The translations under genes and the position numbers were made by a program. Of a stretch of DNA of 23,780 nt, positions 12,583 to 19,716 are shown piece after piece. The notes beneath the pieces were generated by a model. The model ran no database searches. It saw only the letters and a program-made list of their open reading frames with translations, and was not told where the DNA came from. Source of the stretch: a virus; IMG/VR virus record IMGVR_UViG_3300033388_003217, positions 1 to 23,780 of that record, one strand, 5' to 3'. Position 1 is the first letter of the stretch. Each line of letters opens with the position of its first letter.

Positions 12583-14012
12583 TGCAGATACAAGCTACAA
12601 CCCAAGATGCCAAACGATTGATGCATGAAGGGTGCCTGGCTCTTTCGGAAGCATCTATTCAAGGCATGCGGGTTGATACCAAATATGTTAAAAAACAAAA
12701 TAAGTACCTGACGAAAAAATGTCAGATGCTTTCCAAGGATTTTGCCCGAACCAAAATAGGCAAAGTTTGGAAGAAACAATTCCTGTCCCCAAACTTCAAT
12801 TCTGATACCCAGCTCAGGGAAATCCTTTTTAAGAATCAGGGCATAAAGCCAGTCAAGAACACCAAGCCCAGTAAAAAGAACCCATTGGGGCAACCCTCTG
12901 TTGATAATGAATCCCTGGAATTGATATCCAAGGATATTCCAGATCTAAAACCGTTCATGGAATACAAAAAGCTATCCAAAGTCAACAATACTTTTCTGTC
13001 CGGGATTCTGGCAGAGCAGGTTGATGGAATTATACATCCCTTCTTTCATTTACATATTGCCAGGACATTTCGATCCAGCTCCAGTAATATCAATTTCCAT
13101 AATCAACCCAACCGGGATAAAAAACAAAAGAAGATAGTCCGCTCATCCTTTATTCCCAGTCCGGGTAATCATTTAATGGCGGCGGATTTCACCGGCATTG
13201 AAGTTGGGACATCCTGTTGTTATCATAAAGATAAAAAGATGCTCCATTATGTAAGGCATCCTGAAAAAAATAATATGCATACGGATATGGCTGTCCAATT
13301 ATACATGCTGGATAAGTTTGTGAAAGAGGGTGGGGAGAAGATTTTAAGAAAGGGAACCAAGAACGGCTTCGTCTTTCCCCAATTCTACGGCGATTACTAT
13401 AAGAATAACGCCGCTTCTCTTGCGAACTGGGGCAATCTACCCACCAAGGGTAAATTCAGCAAAAAAGACGGGGTTATACTCGCCACAAGCGGCAAGTCCC
13501 TTGGCAAGCATCTTAGGAAAAAAGGAATCCGGGATTACGATGACTTCCTTGAGCATGTTAAGAATGTTGAAAATGATTTCTGGAATAACCGATTTAAGGG
13601 TTACAGGGATTGGAAAAAAAGGAATGTTAAGGAATATTACAAAAAGGGATATCTCAAAACTTTAACAGGGTTCACCTGCTCCGGCGAGATGGGCGAAAAC
13701 GATATAAATAACTATCCCATTCAGGGGGCCGCTTTTCATATGCTCCTTAAAACCTACATCGAAGTTTATCGGCTTCTGACAAAGTATAAATTCAAAACTA
13801 AATTGATTGGACAGATCCATGATGAGCTGGTCCTGGATGCCAATCCAAAAGAAACAAATGATGTCATGGAAATTATCCAGAATGTCGCCTGTACATGGTT
13901 GCATGAAGAATTCAAATGGCTAATCGTGCCAATGGTCATCGAAGCCAATATATTTGATGTCGATGCTAATTGGGCGCAGGAGTCCAAGGTCCTTGAATTA
14001 AAGGCGGCTTAA
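12582..14012 (+). CDS. polA: Family A DNA polymerase, polymerase domain only
   Basis: 476 residues with all family A palm motifs: motif A MAADFTGIE (D202), the O-helix region KNGFVFPQFYGDYY (about 267-280), and motif C QIHDELVLD (H413, D414, E415). An ARTFRSSSSNINFHNQP segment replaces the TGRLSS...NLQNIP motif. There is no exonuclease or 5' nuclease domain. The N-terminus begins at the helix that directly follows the exonuclease in PolA (about LMHEGCLALSEASIQGMRVD), so the split is precise. The exonuclease is on the 10821 gene. I choose ATG 12582, which overlaps the upstream stop, not the frame start at 12552. It is probably the phage replicative polymerase, acting with the clamp. Confidence 0.9.
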   Translation: MQIQATTQDAKRLMHEGCLALSEASIQGMRVDTKYVKKQNKYLTKKCQMLSKDFARTKIGKVWKKQFLSPNFNSDTQLREILFKNQGIKPVKNTKPSKKNPLGQPSVDNESLELISKDIPDLKPFMEYKKLSKVNNTFLSGILAEQVDGIIHPFFHLHIARTFRSSSSNINFHNQPNRDKKQKKIVRSSFIPSPGNHLMAADFTGIEVGTSCCYHKDKKMLHYVRHPEKNNMHTDMAVQLYMLDKFVKEGGEKILRKGTKNGFVFPQFYGDYYKNNAASLANWGNLPTKGKFSKKDGVILATSGKSLGKHLRKKGIRDYDDFLEHVKNVENDFWNNRFKGYRDWKKRNVKEYYKKGYLKTLTGFTCSGEMGENDINNYPIQGAAFHMLLKTYIEVYRLLTKYKFKTKLIGQIHDELVLDANPKETNDVMEIIQNVACTWLHEEFKWLIVPMVIEANIFDVDANWAQESKVLELKAA

Positions 14013-14094
14013 TAAATTTTAAATATGAAATCTACTGGCATAGTATTATAGGATAGAAATCTATTTTATAAATTTATAAAAAGGGGGAAGCAGG
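14013..14094 (+). promoter_or_regulatory. AT-rich intergenic region with promoter-like AGTATTATA
   Basis: An 82-base gap before the clamp-loader gene. AGTATTATA (14042-14050) matches the same nine bases at 4453 and 3210, each upstream of a gene start. Two copies of GAAATCTA (14027-14034 and 14056-14063) flank it and could be an operator pair. No good -35 box is present. AGGGGGAAG before the ATG at 14095 is the ribosome-binding site. Confidence 0.35.
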
Positions 14095-15045
14095 ATGGAA
14101 TTGAGGCTAAAGTACAGACCCAAGAGTTTAAAAAAATTCAGGGGTAATAATGAAACAATCGAATCGATACAGGCGCTACATGATGCAGGGGAACTTCCCC
14201 ATTCAATTATCCTGAGCGGTCCCAAGGGATGTGGCAAAACCACACTGGGTAGAATCATTATGAAAATGGTAGGCGCCAAGGGGCAAGATAAGAAGGAACT
14301 CGACACGGGCGTTTTCAGGGGCATAGACACCGTTCGGGATATCCGGGAACAGCTTATCTACCCACCCCGAGAAGGCGATGCCAGGGCATGGTTAATTGAT
14401 GAGGCGCATATGTTGGGAGTAGGGGGAGCATCAAAAAAGAACCCTGCCCAAAATGCCTTATTGAAATCCTTGGAAGAGCCCCCTGAATACGTTTACTTTA
14501 TTCTATGCACTACCAATCCGGAGATGCTTATCCCCACCATTCGGGATCGCTGTTTTACTTTCAAAGTGGCCCCCCTTTCAAAACCAGACACAATCAAGCT
14601 GATCAAATTTGTCTGTAAAAAAGAAGGCAAAGAATATTCCAAAAAAATAGCACAAAAGATTTATAAGGTTGGGGAAGGATCACCAAGAAATTCATTGAAT
14701 CTTTTGGAAAAGGTCATTAACCTAAAATCGAATAAGAAAAAGCTCAAAATGATCAATGTGGAAAATCTGGAGGACAATGCTGAGATCATTGAACTCTGCC
14801 GGGTATTGATGGCAGGAAAGAGCTGGCCCACCTGCGCTAAGATCTTAAAGGGATTAAAAGGAAAGGAACCAGAAACCATTCGGCAGGGGATAATGGGTTA
14901 CGCTCAGTCGGTTTTATTAAATGGGAATGAGGAAGGAAATCTAATCCTCGGCTGGTTTGTATATCGCCCTACCTATGATGCAGGGATGGCAATCATTACC
15001 CAATTTTGCTACAATGTCCTTAAACGAATAGAGCCCCCATGTTAA
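14095..15045 (+). CDS. DnaX/RFC-like clamp-loader ATPase
   Basis: AAA+ ATPase of 316 residues that would open the sliding clamp and place it on primed DNA. It shows Walker A GPKGCGKTT (42-50), Walker B WLIDEAHML (99-107), sensor 1 CTTNPEML (138-145) and RDRC (150-153), equivalent to the SRC motif with its arginine finger. N-terminal RLKYRPKSLKKFRGN is the classical DnaX/RFC start. The C-terminal third (about 225-316) is an all-helical collar-like domain. No second loader subunit gene is visible, so the ring may be homomeric or use host subunits. The partner clamp is encoded at 9584. The ATG has AGGGGGAAG upstream. Confidence 0.88.
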   Translation: MELRLKYRPKSLKKFRGNNETIESIQALHDAGELPHSIILSGPKGCGKTTLGRIIMKMVGAKGQDKKELDTGVFRGIDTVRDIREQLIYPPREGDARAWLIDEAHMLGVGGASKKNPAQNALLKSLEEPPEYVYFILCTTNPEMLIPTIRDRCFTFKVAPLSKPDTIKLIKFVCKKEGKEYSKKIAQKIYKVGEGSPRNSLNLLEKVINLKSNKKKLKMINVENLEDNAEIIELCRVLMAGKSWPTCAKILKGLKGKEPETIRQGIMGYAQSVLLNGNEEGNLILGWFVYRPTYDAGMAIITQFCYNVLKRIEPPC

Positions 15046-15164
15046 CAACAGAGGAAGCCCAGGCAGTTGCTTTTTCATTGGCTTATATTGTTTTCGTGTT
15101 TATAATAATTATGATGGCTATCCCCCATAAAAAGAAAAGGAAAAAGAAAAATGGAAGAACTTGA
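15039..15164 (+). CDS. Small single-pass membrane protein, 41 aa
   Basis: A short frame overlapping the clamp-loader stop by seven bases and the next gene start by 14. The product has a hydrophobic helix at about residues 10-29 (rich in Ala, Phe, Ile and Met) and a strongly basic tail (KKKRKKKN), giving an N-out, C-in membrane topology. There is no clear ribosome-binding site, so translation would depend on coupling. Function unknown; it could be a chance frame, but the transmembrane and basic-tail pattern is convincing. Confidence 0.5.
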   Translation: MLTTEEAQAVAFSLAYIVFVFIIIMMAIPHKKKRKKKNGRT

Positions 15165-15696
15165 TTATGCAAGAGATTCCAAAATTGATGTGGATGCCCT
15201 GGATGTGGAATGGGCCAATCACACCGACTTGGAACGGCAGTATATTGAACAGGTTAGCTTTTATAAAAGGAAGGTTATATCCGCTACGGAATCGTATAAA
15301 CTCCAGCATGAAAAGCTGAAAACGGTTCGATCCAAACTGGTTTCAAAATGCCAAAACAATCCTGAGAAATTCCTTGGGAAATCAAAGGCAACCGGCCCGG
15401 AAGTGGAAGCATTCTATCGCACCCATAAAAACTATCTGAAGGCAAAGAAAAGGCTTATCAGAAAGGAAATGGCGCTGATGGAGGCGGAAGAAGAACATAC
15501 GACAGCAAGGGATATGAAAGACCTTATGCATTTCACCAGAACGAAATCATTAGAGGAGCTCAAGGATTTGATGACCCAGGAATACTTCTCAGGTCCGAAA
15601 GACCCCAGGAATATAAACAAAGAACTGCGAAAAAAGGAGAAGGCTGACAGCAGGCAGAAAAAGATTGGCGCCGGCATGAAAAGGAATAAAAGATGA
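15151..15696 (+). CDS. Coiled-coil protein, possible recombination mediator (UvsY-like)
   Basis: A 181-residue, mostly helical, charged protein. It starts with an acidic segment (KIDVDALDVEWANHT, about 11-25). Two long helices follow, with a short break around NPEKFLGKSKATGPEVEAF (about 66-84), then an EYFSGPKDP segment near 148-156 and a basic C-terminus. Many phages place a protein of this layout directly before the SSB gene, sometimes annotated as a UvsY-type mediator that helps recombinase displace SSB. With the SSB at 15886 and RecA-like gene at 17946 this is reasonable, but I have only the layout and context, not a decisive motif. It overlaps the next ATG by four bases. Confidence 0.65.
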   Translation: MEELDYARDSKIDVDALDVEWANHTDLERQYIEQVSFYKRKVISATESYKLQHEKLKTVRSKLVSKCQNNPEKFLGKSKATGPEVEAFYRTHKNYLKAKKRLIRKEMALMEAEEEHTTARDMKDLMHFTRTKSLEELKDLMTQEYFSGPKDPRNINKELRKKEKADSRQKKIGAGMKRNKR

Positions 15697-15893
15697 CACT
15701 TGAATCACTTATGATTATTGGTACTTTCTTTTTTGTCCTTATTTTTCTACCTGGATATATGCACGGGCTGGGTAGAAATTTTGGGGCCGGATTCATGCAA
15801 GGAGTCAACAAGGAATTTGACAACCAGTTTGACCATTTTATTAAAATGCAGAAAAAAGAACAACCAACCAAAAAGGAGAACACGAATGGCTAA
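15693..15893 (+). CDS. Small membrane-anchored protein, 66 aa
   Basis: Starts at an ATG overlapping the upstream stop (ATGA). Residues 5-24 form a hydrophobic helix (LMIIGTFFFVLIFLPGYMHG), followed by a Gly-rich and amphipathic part and a charged, Lys-rich tail. This is a single N-terminal membrane anchor with a short soluble domain. It overlaps the start of the SSB gene by eight bases, and the AAAAGGAG ribosome-binding site for SSB lies within its 3' end. Function unknown. Confidence 0.6.
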   Translation: MTLESLMIIGTFFFVLIFLPGYMHGLGRNFGAGFMQGVNKEFDNQFDHFIKMQKKEQPTKKENTNG

Positions 15894-17172
15894 GAAAAGA
15901 AGAGGATCTTCAATGGGTAAAGGCGCAAGAAAATCCAGGGCTTCCAGAAAGTCAGGCAAATCCTGGATCACGCTACCCGATAAGTGGGGCTATTTCAAAG
16001 AGGAAATTGATACCAGGATCAAGATGGACATCTTGCCTTATGTTGTAAAGAAAATGAAAAGACATCCTGAATTTGATAATATGTCCGAGGATGTGTGGTA
16101 CCGCTTCCCTTACAGGCTTCACCGGAATGTAGGCACCACCAAGAAATCATATCTCTGCCCTGGCACCATTGGCAAACCCTGCCCCCTTTGTGAGAAACTG
16201 CAGGAAGTATATGATGATCCGGATCTTACCAAAAAACAGGTCACAGCCCGGTCAAAGAAATTTCGCCCGGCTAAAAGATCTCTTTTCATCATCAAGGTCA
16301 AAAACGGCGACAAAAAGTTTAAAGGCAAAAAACTTATTTGGGATGTTTCCGATGCGAATTTCTTTGAAATCGTTGATAAGGAAATTGACTTGGGTGAAGA
16401 GGATTGGAATAACTTTGCCTGCCTTGAAGGCGGATATACATTAAAGGTCCGGTTCGTCGAAGAGTCCTTTGGTGATATCAAATATTGCGCCGCAGATCGG
16501 ATTGACTTTACTCCCAGGAAGGACTACACGGAAAAGATCCTAAAATCAAACCCCTGCCTGGATGATATGATCGTTCCCAATATCGAAAGCTACGATACCC
16601 TTGTTGAATTGATGGAGCCCGGCAAAGAAGAAAAGAAGGGGAAAAAGGGCGGCAAAAAGGGCGGCAAAAAGGGTGGCAAGAAAGGCGGCAAGAAAAGTTC
16701 CAAACAAAAGTTGAAGTGGTCAGACCTTGCAGATATGGATGAGGACGAATTGCTGGAGGTCTGTGAGGATTCCGGCATCGATCCGGATGACCTGGGATAT
16801 GAAGATGATGACGAACTTCGCCAGGAAATTGCCGTTGAGTTGGAAATTGAATCGCCGGATGATAATGACGACGATGATAATGACGACGATGATAATGACG
16901 ACAATGATAATGATGATAATGATGATAATGATGATAATGATAATGATGACAATGACAACGACGACGATAATGATGATATGATAACGACGACGATGACGAC
17001 GATGACAATGACAATGATAATAATGACAATAATGACGACGACAATGATGATGATGACGACGACAACAACGACAATGATGATGATGACGACGACGACGATA
17101 ATGATGATGAGAACGATAATGATGATGATAACGATGATGATGAGACTCCAAAGGAAAAAAAGCGTCGTCTAA
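15886..17172 (+). CDS. Zinc-binding single-stranded DNA-binding protein with D/N tract (frame open to 17172)
   Basis: Phage SSB of the gp32-like, zinc-containing type. The basic N-terminus (1-30) is followed by a core with H79 and C91, C99, C102 (CPGTIGKPCPLCEK), the usual zinc loop. The core runs to about residue 245, then come a KKGG repeat linker (about 249-264), a small helical SAP/Rho-N-like module (DLADMDEDELLEVCEDSG, about 280-297), and an Asp/Asn tract from about residue 325. In this frame the D/N tract switches at about 16977 into a Met/Thr/Ile stretch and ends at 17172. The D/N frame continues one base back (16980 on) into a proper C-terminal domain. One missing base (AAT read as AT at about 16978) restores a 520-residue protein ending at 17447. 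AAGGAG precedes the ATG. Confidence 0.8.
   Translation: MAKKRRGSSMGKGARKSRASRKSGKSWITLPDKWGYFKEEIDTRIKMDILPYVVKKMKRHPEFDNMSEDVWYRFPYRLHRNVGTTKKSYLCPGTIGKPCPLCEKLQEVYDDPDLTKKQVTARSKKFRPAKRSLFIIKVKNGDKKFKGKKLIWDVSDANFFEIVDKEIDLGEEDWNNFACLEGGYTLKVRFVEESFGDIKYCAADRIDFTPRKDYTEKILKSNPCLDDMIVPNIESYDTLVELMEPGKEEKKGKKGGKKGGKKGGKKGGKKSSKQKLKWSDLADMDEDELLEVCEDSGIDPDDLGYEDDDELRQEIAVELEIESPDDNDDDDNDDDDNDDNDNDDNDDNDDNDNDDNDNDDDNDDMITTTMTTMTMTMIIMTIMTTTMMMMTTTTTTMMMMTTTTIMMMRTIMMMITMMMRLQRKKSVV
16858..17144 (+). repeat. GAY/AAY low-complexity tract, about 96 Asp/Asn codons
   Basis: Almost uninterrupted GAT, GAC, AAT and AAC codons, with two GAG at the end. The frame carrying D/N is +1 relative to codon phase before about 16977 and shifts by one base after it, where GAT GAT AT GAT AAC replaces an expected GAT GAT AAT GAT AAC. 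The other forward frame is full of TGA and TAA. On the opposite strand the tract gives long Ser/Leu/His-rich frames that are shadows. Confidence 0.85.
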
Positions 17173-17447
17173 AAAAGGAAAAGAAAGCCGCCGAAAAAGC
17201 CGCAAAAAAGAAAGCGGATAAAAAGAAAGCTGACAAGAAAAAGAAAAAGGATAAAAAGGATAAAAAGAAAGGCGGCAAAAAGGGCGGCAAAAAGGGTGGA
17301 GGTAGTTCCAGCAAGCTTGCCATGAAATGCCCCTTTGCTTACCAGTACGGAAAAGAGTGGGGCGACCATGCCGAATGCGATGAAGCAGAATGTAAGAAAT
17401 ATGATAAATGCTACAAAGTATACGACAAGGCGAAGAGTGACGAATGA
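16980..17447 (+). CDS. SSB C-terminal part: D/N tract, Lys-rich segment and Cys-rich finger (frame-shifted)
   Basis: Continuation of the 15886 gene in the -1 frame. It reads D/N codons to 17144, then about 45 residues rich in Lys, Ala and Asp (17145-17270), a KKGGKKGGKKGGG linker like the one before the D/N tract, and a compact Cys domain from about 17319 with spacing CX15CX4CX5C (MKCPFAYQYG... to KCYKVYD). It ends at TGA 17445-17447. There is no usable start codon for this part alone, so it must come from the SSB frame by -1 frameshift or by correction of a missing base. The internal acid tract followed by a basic tract and zinc finger is unusual for an SSB, whose acidic tail is normally terminal. 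Confidence 0.6.
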   Translation, partial: DNDDDDDDDNDNDNNDNNDDDNDDDDDDNNDNDDDDDDDDNDDENDNDDDNDDDETPKEKKRRLKKEKKAAEKAAKKKADKKKADKKKKKDKKDKKKGGKKGGKKGGGSSSKLAMKCPFAYQYGKEWGDHAECDEAECKKYDKCYKVYDKAKSDE

Positions 17448-17493
17448 AACCCATCAAAGGAATTTGACCGGGAATTATTTTAATTGATTCACT

Positions 17494-17571
17494 GGGGGAT
17501 CGTTCAAATTGGTAGAGTCCGTTAATATCCTGCTCTACCTGGGAACTGCGATCCCCCTTTTAAAAGGGGAA
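17494..17571 (+). ncRNA. Structured leader RNA with nested stems and SD-overlapping palindrome
   Basis: The intergenic region 17448-17575 holds a 64-base structure. The outer stem is GGGGGATCG (17494-17502) with CGATCCCCC (17549-17557). An inner stem pairs GGTAGAG (17511-17517) with CTCTACC (17533-17539), and TTC/GAA (503-505 with 543-545) can extend between them. Directly after it lies CCCCTTTTAAAAGGGG (17554-17569), a perfect palindrome that contains both the end of the outer stem and the AGGGG ribosome-binding site of the next gene. The two structures share CCCC and exclude each other, so this could be a translational switch. It could also act as an intrinsic terminator for the SSB transcript (stem followed by TTTT). 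The first part resembles a tRNA D-arm, but there is no anticodon or T arm. Confidence 0.55.
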
Positions 17572-17575
17572 AAAG

Positions 17576-17956
17576 ATGGTAAGTGTATTTGCAGACAAAG
17601 GGACCCAAACCGGGGAAACAACATTGGTAGGGACTCATATATTAAAATTTGATGCTGACCGCCTTGCCATGCTATCTCTGGAAAAGGGAACATCCAAGGC
17701 GGCTATTTTAAAGGGGTTAATTGAGGAGTATCTCAGGGATCGACCAACTCTACCCAGTATGATTAAATTAGCGGTAAACAGGGCTGTAAAGCATTGGAAA
17801 GAGGTTATTGCGCCCAATACCCGCTCGGCAGGATTTGAAAAGGCACGAACTGATTATCTGAAAGAAATGAAAAAGGATCTAAAGAGTAAAAGAATTGAAC
17901 CCAATCTGATCACAACAATCCTCAAACAAATAAGGGAAAAGATATATGAAGCGTAA
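17576..17956 (+). CDS. Ribbon-helix-helix-like protein, 126 aa
   Basis: Residues 22-54 have the CopG/Arc ribbon-helix-helix pattern: a strand (HILKFDADR), a helix (LAMLSLEKG), a short turn (TSKA) and a second helix (AILKGLIEEYLRD). The rest is a helical, basic C-terminal part that may mediate oligomerisation. Such proteins usually bind DNA as transcription regulators. It lies just before the RecA-like gene and overlaps it by 11 bases. Start ATG 17576 has AGGGGAA about six bases upstream, inside the palindrome described for the leader. It may regulate its own operon; this is inference. Confidence 0.7.
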   Translation: MVSVFADKGTQTGETTLVGTHILKFDADRLAMLSLEKGTSKAAILKGLIEEYLRDRPTLPSMIKLAVNRAVKHWKEVIAPNTRSAGFEKARTDYLKEMKKDLKSKRIEPNLITTILKQIREKIYEA

Positions 17957-19124
17957 TCCTCCAATAACGATTGTTGATAAAGTCCCAAAGAAGGCCAAGG
18001 ATGTTTCTCCAGGCAAGCAGAAAAAGAAAAAGAAAAAGCTGGCGAATCAATTACAAAAAGCATCCAAAGCAGTTGCCAACGAGGATAAACCTTTTTTATG
18101 GGTACCTTGTGGATCGGTTATGTTTAATATCCGGTGCTCCGGCAGATATGATGGGGCTTTTAAAACTGGCACAATGAATAATATTATCGGCGATTCAAGT
18201 AGTGGTAAATCCATCATGGTTCTTTCCGGATTGGCCTGGGTCTCCATTATGCCAAAATTTGATCATTATCGCCTGATTTATGACGATGCCGAGTTTGCTG
18301 ACAGCTTTGATCATAATAAGCTATTCGGCCCCAAATTTGCCAAAAGAATCGAGGCGCCGGCAAAGGAAGATGATGGCACCCCAAAGATGTCAACCACAAT
18401 TGAAAACTTTTATGATTTTGTGAATGATGCCTGCGACCTTGGAATCCCCTTCATATATGTCCTGGATTCATTTGATGCAATTGATTCGGATGTCGAGATT
18501 GCAAAGGAGTTAGCAAACAGGGAACATAGGAAGGCAAAGAACCTGTCCAAGATAAAAGGTACTTTTGGTGCCACCAAGCAGAAAAAGGCTAGCCAAATGT
18601 TCCGGCATATTTGTTCCAGGTTGAAAGAAAATGATTCTGTGCTGATCATTATATCTCAAACCAGGGATAACCTGAATGCAATGTCCTTTGTTAAACAATA
18701 TAGATCAGGCGGAAAAGCCTTGAAATTCTATGCTTCCATCGAAGCTTGGTTGACCTACATTGGGCCGCTTACCCAAACGATTGATAAGATCAAATATGAC
18801 ATTGGAGTTGATACCCGGGCGAAGATTACCAAGAATAAATTCACCGGGCAGAAATCACAATGCGACTTTCCGATCTTTCCCAGTTACGGAATTGATGATG
18901 TCACTGCCTGCATTGACTTCCTGGTCCTGGTTAAATTTTGGAAGAAATCAGCCAATACAATTTCTGCTAATGAATTGAAATTTAAGGGCACCAAAAAATC
19001 AATTATTAGTTTCATTGAGAAGAAGAAAACGAAAAGGGAAAAGATCCTGTTCCTGGCAACTCAGAAATGCGCCAAAAGGATACAGAAAAAATTGGCATTA
19101 GGACGGTTGCCTAAATATGGTTAA
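17946..19124 (+). CDS. RecA-like recombinase
   Basis: 392-residue recombinase expected to form filaments on single-stranded DNA and pair homologous strands. It has Walker A GDSSSGKS (82-89), a YDDAEFADSFD strand (112-122, like RecA FIDAEHALD), Walker B FIYVLDSFDAI (169-179), IIISQTRDN (234-242, the region before loop L2) and GGKALKFYASIEAWL (255-269), which is nearly RecA GGNALKFYASVR. The N-terminal 40 residues are basic and extended. The C-terminal about 100 residues are not RecA-like at sequence level. The gene overlaps the upstream CopG-like gene and ends inside the next start. SSB (15886) and the possible mediator (15151) are likely partners, and it may drive recombination-dependent replication. 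Confidence 0.88.
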   Translation: MKRNPPITIVDKVPKKAKDVSPGKQKKKKKKLANQLQKASKAVANEDKPFLWVPCGSVMFNIRCSGRYDGAFKTGTMNNIIGDSSSGKSIMVLSGLAWVSIMPKFDHYRLIYDDAEFADSFDHNKLFGPKFAKRIEAPAKEDDGTPKMSTTIENFYDFVNDACDLGIPFIYVLDSFDAIDSDVEIAKELANREHRKAKNLSKIKGTFGATKQKKASQMFRHICSRLKENDSVLIIISQTRDNLNAMSFVKQYRSGGKALKFYASIEAWLTYIGPLTQTIDKIKYDIGVDTRAKITKNKFTGQKSQCDFPIFPSYGIDDVTACIDFLVLVKFWKKSANTISANELKFKGTKKSIISFIEKKKTKREKILFLATQKCAKRIQKKLALGRLPKYG

Positions 19125-19716
19125 AAGAAATAACCCAATTACTCGGAAACGGGGAATGAAGATGAGACAGCGCCAGGATACTGCCCTGACCCCTAAGATG
19201 CGAATCCCTGGAATGGATATCATGAAAGATCTCATCCAGGGGAATACCCCGACGGCGGATGGGGTCTATATGGTCTATTATGATTTTGATCCGCCCCAGG
19301 CATGGTCAAAAACAAAGGAAGTAGCGGCAATGGGAGTAGCTACTTATGCTGATGGTAGATGGGGATTAAACAGGAAGGTATACGCTTATATGGGACCAAT
19401 TCCCCAGCTATCTCTTCCCCCCTTAAAGGAAATCACTCCCCCATATTTGACAGCGCAGACTTTTTTTGTGGGAACATTGGATCAAGCGGCAGGGGCCAGG
19501 TACAAAACGGGACCCCATTCTCAATTCATGCTTGCCTACTTAACACCAGGGGTCGTTGGTGATTTTATCTTTTGTATGGATTCGGAAGAGATCCACCCAT
19601 ACCCAGTTGCCAGGTTAAAGATCAATAATGATGGCGACTCCAGATTCAGGGAGCTGTCACCAAAGGCAATTAAAAAATATTCTAAAATGTTGGAACATCT
19701 GAGGAAGAAAAAATGA
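19117..19716 (+). CDS. Hypothetical protein, 199 aa
   Basis: Unrecognised. It begins at an ATG overlapping the RecA stop. The N-terminal 30 residues are basic. From residue 49 the sequence is strand-rich with small turns (GVYMVYYDFDPP, VATYADGRWG, VYAYMGPIPQLSLPPL), and later a strand VGDFIFCMDSEEIHPYPVARLKI. The final 35 residues form a basic helix. This resembles an all-beta domain with Pro- and Tyr-rich loops, without a family I can name. It ends four bases into the EndoVII-like gene. Function unknown. Confidence 0.68.
   Translation: MVKRNNPITRKRGMKMRQRQDTALTPKMRIPGMDIMKDLIQGNTPTADGVYMVYYDFDPPQAWSKTKEVAAMGVATYADGRWGLNRKVYAYMGPIPQLSLPPLKEITPPYLTAQTFFVGTLDQAAGARYKTGPHSQFMLAYLTPGVVGDFIFCMDSEEIHPYPVARLKINNDGDSRFRELSPKAIKKYSKMLEHLRKKK

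Noticed and set aside
16508-17457. Long minus-strand frames of 122-271 residues rich in Ser, Leu, His and Tyr across the D/N tract
   Set aside because: They are reverse complements of GAY/AAY repeats and KKGG repeats (tracts of SSL, HHH and YYH), have no start signals, and oppose a clear + strand gene.
17501-17557. Glutamine (glnA-type) riboswitch suggested by CGTTCA and GGGAAC
   Set aside because: The conserved GGAAGUAGG core and closing pattern of that class are missing, so only short fragments agree.
17494-17557. A functional tRNA gene
   Set aside because: Acceptor-like and D-arm-like parts are visible, but no anticodon stem or T arm (GGTTCRANTCC) is present and the length is 64 bases.
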